A stretch of 64,000 bases of DNA. Source: Marinobacter segnicrescens. Lineage in GTDB: Bacteria > Pseudomonadota > Gammaproteobacteria > Pseudomonadales > Oleiphilaceae. Every line of letters begins with the position of its first letter. Position 1 is the stretch's first letter. Where the stretch lies: the NCBI RefSeq assembly GCF_900111555.1, contig NZ_FOHZ01000003.1, positions 105,777 through 169,776 on the forward strand, read 5' to 3'. The notes beneath the pieces are model-generated. The model had not been told where the DNA came from, did no database searches, and worked only from the letters and a program-made list of their open reading frames with translations. This document shows, one piece after another, positions 51,363 to 59,971 of this stretch. The position numbers and the translations under genes are program-made.

Positions 51363-53153
51363 TCAAAACTCGTTGTCAGCATGCTCCATCATCGACTGAC
51401 TACCGCTACGGATACTTTCCGCCAGTGACACCGTCTGGGGCAGCAGGCGCTCATAGAAGAACCGGGCCGTTTTCAGCTTGCCACTGTAGAAGCCAGAGCT
51501 GTCACCCTCTGCTTTGGGGGCAGCCGCAACGACCATCTTGGCCCACATGTAGGCCAGTGCCGTCAGGCCGAACAGGTTGGTGTAGTCGGCAGAGGCGGCA
51601 CCCGGAGCGTTGGGGTCGTCCTTGGACTGGTTCAGAACCTGCTCGGTAACGTCAGACAGACGCTCCAGGGAAGCCGCCAAAGGCGCCAGGAACGGCTCCA
51701 GGGCGACGTTGCCCTGCTCTTTCTCAATGAAAGCTGCCAGGTCGTCGGCAAACAGCTCATAGAGTTTGCCCTGGCTGCCAACAACCTTGCGCCCCATCAG
51801 ATCCAGCGCCTGGATGCCATTGGCACCTTCATAGATCTGGGTAATACGGGCATCGCGAACCAGTTGTTCCTGGCCCCACTCGCGGATATAACCGTGGCCA
51901 CCAAAGACCTGCTGGCCAACAACGCACATATCGAAGCCCCGGTCGGTCAGGAACGCCTTCGCCACCGGTGTCAGAAGGGCAACCAGGCCCTCGGCCTGTT
52001 CCCGGTCTGCGTCCTCGTCAGAGAACTTGGCAATATCCAGCCATTGACCCACGTAGGTGGAGAACGCGCGCCCCCCTTCCACATAAGCCTTCATGGTCAG
52101 CAACATGCGTCGCACATCCGGGTGGACCACCAGCGGATCAGCAGCCTGCTCCGGATTACGGGCGCCGGTAGGGGCACGGCTCTGGATGCGCTCAAAGGCA
52201 TACTCACGGGCACTCTGCAGGGACGCTTCCGCAGCGGCCAGGCCCTGGATACCCACGCCCAGGCGCTCATAGTTCATCATGGTAAACATGGCGGCCAGGC
52301 CCTTGTTTTCCTCGCCAACCAGCCAGCCCTGGGCTCCGTCGAAGTTCATGACGCAGGTAGCAGACCCCTTGATGCCCATTTTCTTTTCAATGGAACCGCA
52401 ACTGAAGGCGTTGCGCTCGCCCAGGGAGCCGTCGTCGTTAACCAGGAACTTGGGCACCAGGAACAGGGAAATACCCTTGGGTCCCCTGGGGGCATCCGGC
52501 AACTTGGCCAGCACGAAATGGATGATGTTCTCCGCCATGTCGTGCTCACCCCAGGTAATGAAAATCTTGGTACCGGAGAGGCTGTAACTACCGTCTTCCC
52601 GAGGGACTGCACGGCTGCGCATGATGCCCAGGTCGGTGCCACAGTGAGGCTCGGTCAGGTCCATGGAACCGGACCAGACACCGGAATAGAGGTTGGGCAG
52701 GTATTTTTCCTTCAGCTCCTCGCTGCCATGCGCGTCCAGGGCCAGGCAGGCGCCGGCGGTCAGCATGGGCGCGAGGCCCAGGGCCATATTGGAAGCCTGC
52801 AGCATCTCTTCGAACTGCACCACCAGGGTCTTGGGCATACCCATGCCGCCGAAGTCCGGGTTGCCACCCAGGCCGTTCCAGCCACCGTCCACGATAGTCT
52901 GGTAGGCCTCACGGAAACCTTCCGGTGTTGTGACCTTGCCGTCATTCCACTGGCAACCCTGCTCATCACCTTCACGGTTGAGGGGAGCGATCACGTTGGT
53001 GGTGACCTTGCCGGCCTCCTCAATAATGGCATCCGCCGTGTCCGGGTCCACGCGCTCCGCCAGCCGGGGCATGGATGCCCACAGGGACGGGGCGTCGAAC
53101 ACGTCGTTCATAACGAATCGGATTTCCTGTAACGGGGCCTTGTAGTCAGCCAT
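51363..53153 (-). CDS. Acyl-CoA dehydrogenase, DmdC/FadE5-like (copy 2)
   Basis: A 596-residue flavoprotein with an N-terminal extension ADYKAPLQEIRFVMNDVFD typical of the DmdC/long acyl-CoA dehydrogenase group. The ACAD core has MDLTEPHCGTDLG, GTKIFITWGEHDMAENI and QIYEGANGIQALDLMGRK (contains the predicted catalytic Glu). A C-terminal helical domain of about 150 residues follows. Members oxidise medium- or long-chain acyl-CoA or 3-methylthiopropionyl-CoA; specificity cannot be told. It is downstream of and homologous to the gene at 53398-55206, separated by 244 bases with a terminator. Confidence 0.9.
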   Translation of the reverse strand: MADYKAPLQEIRFVMNDVFDAPSLWASMPRLAERVDPDTADAIIEEAGKVTTNVIAPLNREGDEQGCQWNDGKVTTPEGFREAYQTIVDGGWNGLGGNPDFGGMGMPKTLVVQFEEMLQASNMALGLAPMLTAGACLALDAHGSEELKEKYLPNLYSGVWSGSMDLTEPHCGTDLGIMRSRAVPREDGSYSLSGTKIFITWGEHDMAENIIHFVLAKLPDAPRGPKGISLFLVPKFLVNDDGSLGERNAFSCGSIEKKMGIKGSATCVMNFDGAQGWLVGEENKGLAAMFTMMNYERLGVGIQGLAAAEASLQSAREYAFERIQSRAPTGARNPEQAADPLVVHPDVRRMLLTMKAYVEGGRAFSTYVGQWLDIAKFSDEDADREQAEGLVALLTPVAKAFLTDRGFDMCVVGQQVFGGHGYIREWGQEQLVRDARITQIYEGANGIQALDLMGRKVVGSQGKLYELFADDLAAFIEKEQGNVALEPFLAPLAASLERLSDVTEQVLNQSKDDPNAPGAASADYTNLFGLTALAYMWAKMVVAAAPKAEGDSSGFYSGKLKTARFFYERLLPQTVSLAESIRSGSQSMMEHADNEF

Positions 53154-53292
53154 CAGGTTCTCTCCACGTCTGTAACTAAGGGGGTGTTGTATGTACTGAA
53201 CCGAAGCGGGTTCAGATTATTATGAATTCAAGGTGCCACAGTTTAACGCATCGAACGCGTTGAACCAGCCAAATTGGCCAATCGCCGCCTGC

Positions 53293-53323
53293 AAAAAAGC
53301 CCGCCTCACAGGGAGAGCGGGCT
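53293..53323 (-). terminator. Rho-independent terminator after acyl-CoA dehydrogenase copy 1
   Basis: On the minus strand AGCCCGC pairs with GCGGGCT, and six T follow directly. It follows the stop of the gene at 53398-55206 by about 75 bases. A second small hairpin (actaccg around 53361-53389) precedes it. Confidence 0.8.
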
Positions 53324-53397
53324 GGACTGGCGCGAGGCCAAAATCTTCAGCGTTTTGCCACTACCGACACCCAGGGTGCCGGTAGTTATAACATGCC

Positions 53398-55206
53398 TCA
53401 GAACGCGAAGTGCTCTTCCGGCAGGTCCAGCAGGGTATCGGCACCCGCGAACATGGTTTCCACGTGGGTACGGGTCCGCGGCAGCAGGCGCTTGAAGTAG
53501 AAGCGTGCGGTCTGGACCTTGGCATTGTAGAAGGCCTCCTCGCTGGTGCCGTCGGCCATGGTGTCCAGCGCAACCTTGGCCGTGCGGGCCCACAGGTAGG
53601 CAAATACGGCATAGCCGGAGTACATCAGGTAGTCCACCGCAGCGGCACCGACTTCCTCACGGTTCTTCATGGCGCTCATGCCCAGCTTCATGGTGATCTC
53701 GCCCCACTCCTTGTTGATCTGCTGGAGCGGTTCAATGAATTCCTTGAGCTGTTCGTTGTCCGCGTTTTCCTTGCAGAACACGTGGACCAGTTTGGTGAAC
53801 TGCTTGAGGGCCTCGCCCTGACTCATCAGGATCTTGCGCCCCAGCAGGTCCAGCGCCTGGATGCCGGTGGTACCTTCGTAGATCATGCCGATGCGGGCGT
53901 CACGAACGTTCTGTTCCATGCCCCACTCTGAGATGAAGCCGTGACCACCAAATACCTGCATACCCAGGTTGGCGGACTCGTAACCGATCTCGGTCAGGAA
54001 GGCCTTGGCGATCGGGGTCAGGAATCCCAGCATGGCGTCGGCTGCCTTGCGCTCTTCCTCGGTCTTGCCACGGGTCACGATGTCAGCCTGCTGAGCGGCC
54101 AGGTAGATCAGTGCGCGGGCGCCTTCAGCCACGGACTTCTGGGTCAGCAGCATGCGACGCACATCCGGGTGAACGATGATCGGATCCGCCGGGCCGTCAG
54201 GGTTCTTGGGACCGGACAGGGAGCGCATTGCCAGTCGCTCCTTGGCGTAGGCCAGGGAGCCCTGGAAGCCCAGCTCGGCCGCGCCCAGACCCTGGATCGC
54301 AGTGCCAATACGGGCGGTGTTCATAAAGGTGAACATGCAGTTCAGGCCCTTGTTCTCCGGACCGATCAGCCAGCCCCTGGCGCCGTCAAAGTTCATGACA
54401 CAGGTGGCGTTACCGTGGATACCCATCTTGTGCTCGATGGAGCCGCAGGAAACCGCGTTGCGCTCGCCAGCAGAGCCGTCTTCGTTGGGCAGGCACTTGG
54501 GTACGATGAACAGGGAAATACCCTTGGTGCCTTCCGGCGCCCCCGGCAGGCGTGCCAGTACGATATGGACGATGTTGTCGGCCATGTCGTGCTCACCGGC
54601 AGAGATGAAGATCTTGGTCCCGGTGATGCTGTAGGTGCCGTCGCTGTTGGGCTCGGCCTTGGTGCGCAGGGTGCCCAGGTCGGAGCCGCAGTGTGGTTCG
54701 GTCAGGCACATGGTGCCGGTCCACTCACCGCTGATCAGCTTGGTCAGGTAGGTCTGCTTCTGCTCTTCGGTACCGTGGGCCTCGATCGTGTTCATGGCAC
54801 CGTGGCTCAGGCCCGGGTACATGCCCCAGGACCAGTTGGCGGTACCCACCATTTCACTCATGACCAGACCGACAGAGCCCGGCAGGCCCTGGCCGCCATA
54901 TTCCGGATCAGAGGTCATGGACGGCCAGCCGCCTTCCACGTACTGCTGATACGCTTCGCGGAAACCGGTGGGCGTCTTCACACCATCCTCGCTCCAGGTA
55001 CAACCTTCACGGTCACCAACCTGGTTGAGGGGAGACAGCACCTGCTCACAGAACTTGGCACCTTCCTGGATGATGGCGTTCACCATGTCCGGAGTGGCAT
55101 CCTCTGCACCTTCCAGGGCGGCGTAGTGCTGTTCGCTGCCAAGCAGCTCGTTCATTACGAATTGGATATCACGCAGGGGCGCTTTGTACTCGGGCATGAA
55201 ACTCAC
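53398..55206 (-). CDS. Acyl-CoA dehydrogenase, DmdC/FadE5-like (copy 1)
   Basis: A 602-residue protein of the same family: EYKAPLRDIQFVMNELLG, MCLTEPHCGSDLG, GTKIFISAGEHDMADN, SEWGMEQNVRDARIGMIYEGTTGIQALD with the predicted active Glu, and a long C-terminal domain. About half its residues agree with copy 2, including the GTS-like loops, so the two arose by duplication but have had time to diverge. It has its own promoter and a PsrA-type palindrome upstream, implying control by fatty acids. Function: beta-oxidation, chain length unknown. Confidence 0.9.
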   Translation of the reverse strand: MSFMPEYKAPLRDIQFVMNELLGSEQHYAALEGAEDATPDMVNAIIQEGAKFCEQVLSPLNQVGDREGCTWSEDGVKTPTGFREAYQQYVEGGWPSMTSDPEYGGQGLPGSVGLVMSEMVGTANWSWGMYPGLSHGAMNTIEAHGTEEQKQTYLTKLISGEWTGTMCLTEPHCGSDLGTLRTKAEPNSDGTYSITGTKIFISAGEHDMADNIVHIVLARLPGAPEGTKGISLFIVPKCLPNEDGSAGERNAVSCGSIEHKMGIHGNATCVMNFDGARGWLIGPENKGLNCMFTFMNTARIGTAIQGLGAAELGFQGSLAYAKERLAMRSLSGPKNPDGPADPIIVHPDVRRMLLTQKSVAEGARALIYLAAQQADIVTRGKTEEERKAADAMLGFLTPIAKAFLTEIGYESANLGMQVFGGHGFISEWGMEQNVRDARIGMIYEGTTGIQALDLLGRKILMSQGEALKQFTKLVHVFCKENADNEQLKEFIEPLQQINKEWGEITMKLGMSAMKNREEVGAAAVDYLMYSGYAVFAYLWARTAKVALDTMADGTSEEAFYNAKVQTARFYFKRLLPRTRTHVETMFAGADTLLDLPEEHFAF

Positions 55207-55341
55207 CTCACTTCGGTCCGGCCCTGGGTATCAGGGCCCGGAGTCCAACTGGTTAAGCCGGCTGTCACGGTAGCGGAGCAGGCCGGGCGGTGCCGGGTCT
55301 GAAGCTTTCCCGGTGGCACAAAAGCAGGTTGGTTCGGGCGC

Positions 55342-55388
55342 TTCAAACGGTTGTTTGAAACATACGTTTATAGCGCTCAGCTTGTCAA
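55342..55388 (-). promoter_or_regulatory. Acyl-CoA dehydrogenase promoter with PsrA-like operator
   Basis: On the minus strand TTGACA (55383-55388) and TATGTT (55359-55364) are 18 bases apart. The palindrome TTCAAAC-GGTT-GTTTGAA (55342-55359) directly follows the -10. CAAAC-N4-GTTTG matches the published binding motif of PsrA, a TetR-family fatty-acid sensor in Pseudomonas. A repressor there would block transcription of the gene starting at 55206. Confidence 0.65.
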
Positions 55389-55527
55389 GGGTTTTACAGG
55401 ACAAAAGACGCAACTTGTCGACCGGGTGCTGAGAAAATATGGGCAGCATGACGCAGGGCGCCAGGTTCGCACTGCGGGTCTTGTTTTGAATGAGCCGGAA
55501 GATGTGCGTCCTGGTTCAGGAACGGTT

Positions 55528-56235
55528 TCAGGCGACGGCGGTAAAGCCAGGGTCGGCCATGTCATAGCCACCCATACCGGAGATGGACCGGTAGGTACTG
55601 GAGGCGACGTTACGATCAGTGGGACCGGTATCACTTTCTGTGGCTTTCGGGGAGACAGACTGGCCTTCGAGAGCCAATTCTGACTGGGCCTGTAGCATGA
55701 TTTGCATGGCCTGGGCGGCTACGGCCCGGTCCTGGCCGGACGGCTGGGCCGGAGCCATGGCGGCAGCGCGCACCTGACGCATTTTGTCGATGGTGGCCTG
55801 GGGATCACCTGCTACCGGGCTGAGGTCTATGGAGACTTCGCCACCGACGGCGTACTGGTTACCATCGGGGCCTCGCTGGTAGGTGTAGCTGACTGAACCA
55901 GCGTACTGGCCGCCGACGGCCTGGTGGGCCTGTTCGTGGGCGCGGACCTCTCGGTCGCGGGCCTTGAGGTCGCGAAGCTCCTTGAGCAGGGCTTCGTCCA
56001 GGGTCTGACGTCCGGTGGGCTCACCGCCAGGTTTGTCGCCCTCGGCCTTGCCGTTTCGTTCCCCCCGCTCGCCCCGTGTTTCGGTGGGCTGGTCTGTCGC
56101 CCTGGGTGTTTCGGGATCTCGGGATTCGGATATCGTGCGGCTGTCGGAGCTGGTGGCAGGTGCCATGGTTCCCCGACCGGTTGCCGGAGGTATGGTGGTC
56201 GGGCTGATGGATGGCAGTGCCGGGGAGATTGCCAT
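55528..56235 (-). CDS. SprA-family putative metalloprotease (CJM1_0395-like)
   Basis: A 235-residue protein: about 75 disordered residues rich in Pro, Thr and Glu, then a conserved domain with REVRAHEQAHQAVGGQYAG, containing an HExxH-type motif (H100-E-Q-A-H104), followed by GGEVSIDLSPVAGDPQATIDKMRQVRAAAMAP. The family is annotated as putative metalloprotease (SprA-related), but activity is unproven. No signal peptide is seen, so location is unclear. It lies 43 bases after a rod-like mini-protein gene on the same strand. Confidence 0.8.
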   Translation of the reverse strand: MAISPALPSISPTTIPPATGRGTMAPATSSDSRTISESRDPETPRATDQPTETRGERGERNGKAEGDKPGGEPTGRQTLDEALLKELRDLKARDREVRAHEQAHQAVGGQYAGSVSYTYQRGPDGNQYAVGGEVSIDLSPVAGDPQATIDKMRQVRAAAMAPAQPSGQDRAVAAQAMQIMLQAQSELALEGQSVSPKATESDTGPTDRNVASSTYRSISGMGGYDMADPGFTAVA

Positions 56236-56278
56236 GGCATAGTGGAGGGGGGTTCGGTTACCGGGTGAAAGGCCGGGG

Positions 56279-56530
56279 TCAGGCGTGGATGTCGAGCAGT
56301 GTGCCGAGGGTTTCGTCAGCAGTCTTGACGACCTGGGCGGAGGCTTCGACGCTACGTTCGTAGAGTTTGAGGTCGACGATGGATTCGATCATGCCGTTGC
56401 TGCCGCCATCGGCGGTACCGCGGGGGCCATCGACGCCGCCCCTGGCGATTTTGCGGGCAGCCCCTTCCACACCCTGCATGCCGTCCTGGATGCCCTGGAT
56501 ACCGATGTTCAGTGCGTTATTGATCATCAT
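56279..56530 (-). CDS. Mini flagellar basal-body-rod-like protein
   Basis: An 83-residue protein. The end (MIESIVDLKLYERSVEASAQVVKTADETLGTLLDIHA) closely resembles the C-terminal segment of flagellar rod and hook proteins such as FlgC and FlgG; the start (NNALNIGIQGIQDGMQG) resembles their N-terminal amphipathic helix. The large middle domain of true rod proteins is absent. It lies directly upstream of the SprA-family gene, in the same direction, far from any flagellar cluster visible here. Role unknown. Confidence 0.65.
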   Translation of the reverse strand: MMINNALNIGIQGIQDGMQGVEGAARKIARGGVDGPRGTADGGSNGMIESIVDLKLYERSVEASAQVVKTADETLGTLLDIHA

Positions 56531-56664
56531 GGGGGTGTCCTCCCGGACTTTCTGTCAGGCTTTATTGGGCCACAGGTGTGTACAATTTTCAAACACACTT
56601 GGTTACAGAATGTTGCCGCGCCCGGTCAGGCGAGGACCAGGCCTGCAAGCTGATGGTGCATGAT

Positions 56665-56774
56665 CAAGGGGTGGGAGAGGGACATTCCGGGACACGCCGT
56701 AAACCCGTCCATGGGGGCTCTTCAAAAACGTCCCTGTTTTTGAAGGTCCCGGAATGTCCCTCTCCCACCCCTTG
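56665..56774. repeat. Long two-level palindromic repeat element
   Basis: The outer arms are 28 bases, perfectly complementary (56665-56692 with 56747-56774). Inside, an imperfectly placed second hairpin pairs CTTCAAAAAC (56720-56729) with GTTTTTGAAG (56736-56745) around a six-base loop. It lies in the gap between the mini rod-like gene and bioD. The structure is typical of REP/MITE-like dispersed elements; the same gggtttacggcgt-type core is, to my memory, frequent in this genus. Not verified by search. Confidence 0.75.
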
Positions 56775-56828
56775 CTCCCGGCCACCCAGCCAACCCCGGG
56801 CTCTCTGGTTTCGATTGTTCAACAATGA

Positions 56829-57536
56829 TCAAACGACAGGATGCGGTTTCCCGACCAACGGCTGAATATCCAGTTGACTGGCCAGTTTGCCTATATCCAG
56901 CTTTGGCAACCAGGGAAGCACGCCCAGGCAGGGGGCGCCCATGTGCGCCTTCAAATAGTCCAGGGTTTCTTCCTCGCAGCTCATGACCGTTTCGTCCGGC
57001 CGGTTGGCGACCCAGCCGGCGACGGTGAGGCCGTCGTGGCGGATGGCCTCGGCGGTGAGCAGGGCGTGGTTGATACAGCCCAGGCGCAGGGGAACCACCA
57101 TGACCACACCGATACCGAGTTCGATTGGCAGCCGCGAGTAGGTTTCGCGCTCGTTAAGGGGGACTCGCCAGCCGCCGGCGCCTTCTATGAGCATCAGCTC
57201 AGCGGGTTTCATCATGAGGCCCCGGGCCAGCCCCACCAGGCGCTGTGCCGCGAGTTGTCGGCCGGCCTGTTTGGCCGCCACGTGGGGGGCGATGGCCGGT
57301 TCCAGTGCGATGGGGTTGACCTGTTCGTAGGGAAGCACTTCGGTCATGTGCTCCATGAGTAACAGGGCATCTTCGTTTTTGAGGCCGTCCGGGGTTTGTT
57401 CGCAGCCGGACGCCACGGGTTTCATGGCGACGGTGCGCAGGGAGAGATCGGCGGCTTTTTTCAGGATGGCAGCGGAGACGACGCTTTTTCCGACTTCGGT
57501 GTCGGTTCCGGTGACAAAGTAGGTTCGACGGGCCAA
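56829..57536 (-). CDS. bioD: Dethiobiotin synthetase
   Basis: A 235-residue P-loop enzyme: YFVTGTDTEVGKSVVSAA at the start, MKPVASGC, VNPIALEPAIAPH and LIEGAGGWRVPLN. It closes the ureido ring of dethiobiotin from DAPA, CO2 and ATP. It is 94 bases downstream of bioF; bioH and bioC, which lie between them in many relatives, are absent. Confidence 0.95.
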   Translation of the reverse strand: MARRTYFVTGTDTEVGKSVVSAAILKKAADLSLRTVAMKPVASGCEQTPDGLKNEDALLLMEHMTEVLPYEQVNPIALEPAIAPHVAAKQAGRQLAAQRLVGLARGLMMKPAELMLIEGAGGWRVPLNERETYSRLPIELGIGVVMVVPLRLGCINHALLTAEAIRHDGLTVAGWVANRPDETVMSCEEETLDYLKAHMGAPCLGVLPWLPKLDIGKLASQLDIQPLVGKPHPVV

Positions 57537-57630
57537 GGTGGTGTCCTCCCGGGATTGGGGTTAGTCGGGCCCAGGTACGTCGGGCATGGCAACTGGGGCT
57601 CATTATAGAGTGTGGTGTGCCCGCGCGCTT

Positions 57631-58812
57631 TCAGGCGGTGACCAGGGCCTGTTGACGGATGGGTTGGGGCGCGCAGTCTGCCAGCGCCGCCAGTAGCTGA
57701 TCGAGCTGTTCGTCGGTATGGGCTGCACTGAAGGTTACCCGCAGCCGGGATTCCCCTTGCGGTACCGTCGGTGGCCGTATCGCGGTAACCAGGATGCCCT
57801 GCTGCTCCAGCGACTGGCTCAGCCGGACGGCTTCATGGGGATTGCCGATCATGATGGGCTGGATGGGCGTGGCCGAGGGCATCAGTTCGTAGCCCATGGC
57901 GGCTGCTTCCGCACGGAAGCGGTTAATCAGCCGGGACAGCTGATTACGACGTTGCTGGCCGTGTTCCACCAGCTCGACGCTCTTACAGGAAGCCGTTGCC
58001 AGTGCAGGCGGCATGGCGGTGGTGTAGATATAGGAACGGGCTTTCTGGACCAGGTAGTCGAGCAATAGCGGGGGCCCGGCAACAAAGGCGCCGCTGGTGC
58101 CGAAGGCCTTGCCGAGGGTGCCCACAACCAGGGGTACCTCGTCTTCATCCAGGCCAGCCTCCAATACCGAGCCACGACCATCAGGACCCACACAGCCAAA
58201 CCCATGGGCATCATCGACAATCAGCAGGGCATCATACTGCCGGCAGAGCGCGGCCAGCTTTCGCAGAGGTGCTACGTCCCCGTCCATGCTGAAGACACCA
58301 TCGGTAACCACCAGTTTGTGACCGCCGGTTTCGGCCAGTTGCGACTCAAGGGTGGTCATGTCGCAGTGGGGATAGACCTGAACCCGGGCGCCGCTGAGCC
58401 GGCAGCCGTCGATGATCGAGGCATGGTTAAGGGCATCTGAAAAGATGGTGTCCCCTTTTCCCGCCAGGGCGGTAATGACGCCTACATTGGCCATGTACCC
58501 GGTCGAAAAGAACAGTGCACCCGAGCGACGGGTAAACGCCGCCAGTGTCTCCTCGAGTCTGTGGTGTTCGCTGTGGTGGCCACAGATGAGGTGGGAGGCG
58601 GCACCTCCCAGGCCATGCAGGGACAGGCCGGCTGATGCTGCGGCTACCAGTTCCGGGTGGGACGCCAGGCCCAGATAGTCGTTGGAGCAGAACGCCAGTA
58701 CCGGCTCACCGTCGGCATTGAGAGCCGGACGATGGGGACCGTCGATGTGACGGCGAACCCGGTAAAGACCCGCGTCGTGTCGTTGCTGCAGTTCGGCGGC
58801 GAAGTCGCGCAT
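57631..58812 (-). CDS. bioF: 8-amino-7-oxononanoate synthase
   Basis: A 393-residue PLP enzyme of the alpha-oxoamine synthase family with SNDYLGLASHPE, DDAHGFGCVGPDGRG and the Schiff-base lysine motif VGTLGKAFGTSGAF. It condenses pimeloyl-ACP/CoA with alanine. The ATG at 58812 is one base after the bioB stop; a longer frame to 58833 overlaps bioB and has no ribosome-binding site. Confidence 0.95.
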   Translation of the reverse strand: MRDFAAELQQRHDAGLYRVRRHIDGPHRPALNADGEPVLAFCSNDYLGLASHPELVAAASAGLSLHGLGGAASHLICGHHSEHHRLEETLAAFTRRSGALFFSTGYMANVGVITALAGKGDTIFSDALNHASIIDGCRLSGARVQVYPHCDMTTLESQLAETGGHKLVVTDGVFSMDGDVAPLRKLAALCRQYDALLIVDDAHGFGCVGPDGRGSVLEAGLDEDEVPLVVGTLGKAFGTSGAFVAGPPLLLDYLVQKARSYIYTTAMPPALATASCKSVELVEHGQQRRNQLSRLINRFRAEAAAMGYELMPSATPIQPIMIGNPHEAVRLSQSLEQQGILVTAIRPPTVPQGESRLRVTFSAAHTDEQLDQLLAALADCAPQPIRQQALVTA

Positions 58813-58813
58813 G

Positions 58814-59869
58814 TCAGGCGCTCTTGGCGGCATCGTAGAACAGGTGCCGGTTGCGTTCCTCTTCCAGGGCGTGCACCAGGGCCTCCTCGTGCTCTTCCTC
58901 GGTGTGCTTCACTGCGCGCTCTTCCGGACGGATACCCAGGCGGTTAAACAGCTGCCGGTCGTGGTCAGCTTCCGGGTTGGCGGTGGTCAGCAGTTTTTCG
59001 CCGTAGAAGATGGAGTTGGCCCCGGCCAGGAAGCACAGGGACTGCATCTGGTCGTTCATGTCCTCACGGCCCGCGGACAGGCGCACATGGGACTGGGGCA
59101 TGAGGATACGGGCGACTGCAATGGTGCGCACGAACTCAAACGGGTCCAGGTCCTCGACATCCTCCATGGGCGTACCGGCGACTTTCACCAGCATATTGAT
59201 GGGAACGCTTTCCGGGTGATGGGGCAGGTTCGCCAGCTGCATCAACAGGCCCGCGCGGTCGTCGGCGTCTTCACCCATACCCATGATGCCGCCACAGCAC
59301 ACCTTCATACCCGCCTTGCGGACACGCTCCAGGGTGTCGAGCCGGTCCTGGTAGGTGCGGGTGGTGATGATGTGGTTGTAGAACTTTTCTGAGGTGTCGA
59401 GGTTGTGGTTGTAGTAGTCCAGCCCCGCTTCCGCCAGTTCGCCCGCCTGCTCATCGTTGAGCATGCCCAGGGTCATACAGGTTTCCAGGCCAAGGGACTT
59501 CACCTGGCGCACCATCTCGGTCACATAGGGCATGTCCTTCCGGGTGGGGCTACGCCAGGCGGCGCCCATGCAGAAGCGGGATGCACCCTTCTCCTTCGCG
59601 GCGCGGGCTTCGGCAACCACTTTCTCGATTTCCAGCAGCTTTTCCTTTTCCAGCCCGGTGTTGTAGTGACCGCTCTGCGGACAGTACTTGCAGTCCTCGG
59701 GGCAGGCCCCGGTCTTGATGGACAACAGGGTGCTGACCTGGACTTCATTGGGGTCGAAGAACTGCCGGTGAACAGTCTGGGCCCGGAAGATCAGGTCATT
59801 GAACGGGAGAGCGAACAGGTCGCGGATTTCCTGCAGGGACCAGTCGTGTCGAACGGCGGTAGCGGTCAT
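58814..59869 (-). CDS. bioB: Biotin synthase
   Basis: A 351-residue radical-SAM enzyme with the cluster motif C56, C60, C63 (ACPEDCKYC), [10 protein letters not shown] and YNHNLDTS. It inserts sulfur into dethiobiotin. First gene of bioB-bioF-bioD. AGGA lies eight bases upstream of the ATG. Confidence 0.96.
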   Translation of the reverse strand: MTATAVRHDWSLQEIRDLFALPFNDLIFRAQTVHRQFFDPNEVQVSTLLSIKTGACPEDCKYCPQSGHYNTGLEKEKLLEIEKVVAEARAAKEKGASRFCMGAAWRSPTRKDMPYVTEMVRQVKSLGLETCMTLGMLNDEQAGELAEAGLDYYNHNLDTSEKFYNHIITTRTYQDRLDTLERVRKAGMKVCCGGIMGMGEDADDRAGLLMQLANLPHHPESVPINMLVKVAGTPMEDVEDLDPFEFVRTIAVARILMPQSHVRLSAGREDMNDQMQSLCFLAGANSIFYGEKLLTTANPEADHDRQLFNRLGIRPEERAVKHTEEEHEEALVHALEEERNRHLFYDAAKSA

Positions 59870-59918
59870 GGCATTATCCTGTTAACTTTTGGGAGATTCA
59901 GGTTTACGGATAAACCGC

Positions 59919-59971
59919 ATGATAAAGCCCCCAAACTCCCTGTCAACCAGATTAACAACTCTGGTTAACCA
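59919..59971 (-). promoter_or_regulatory. bioB promoter overlapped by a BirA-like operator
   Basis: On the minus strand TTGACA (59941-59946) and TATCAT (59919-59924) are 16 bases apart, a very good promoter. Overlapping the -35, the plus strand has CTGTCAACC-N14-GGTTAACCA (59940-59971); each half matches the gammaproteobacterial BirA box (TTGTAAACC and GGTTTACAA, spacing 14-16) at seven of nine positions. Repression of bioB when biotin is plentiful is inferred. Confidence 0.55.

Noticed and set aside
53941-55302. A 453-residue plus-strand open frame opposite acyl-CoA dehydrogenase copy 1
   Set aside because: Antisense of a certain gene, low-complexity His/Gly/Gln composition, no ribosome-binding site.
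59880-59909. A second BirA-like pair (CTGTTAACT and GGTTTACGG) close to the bioB start
   Set aside because: Spacing is 13 and one half is poor; the site at 59940-59971 overlaps the promoter and fits better.
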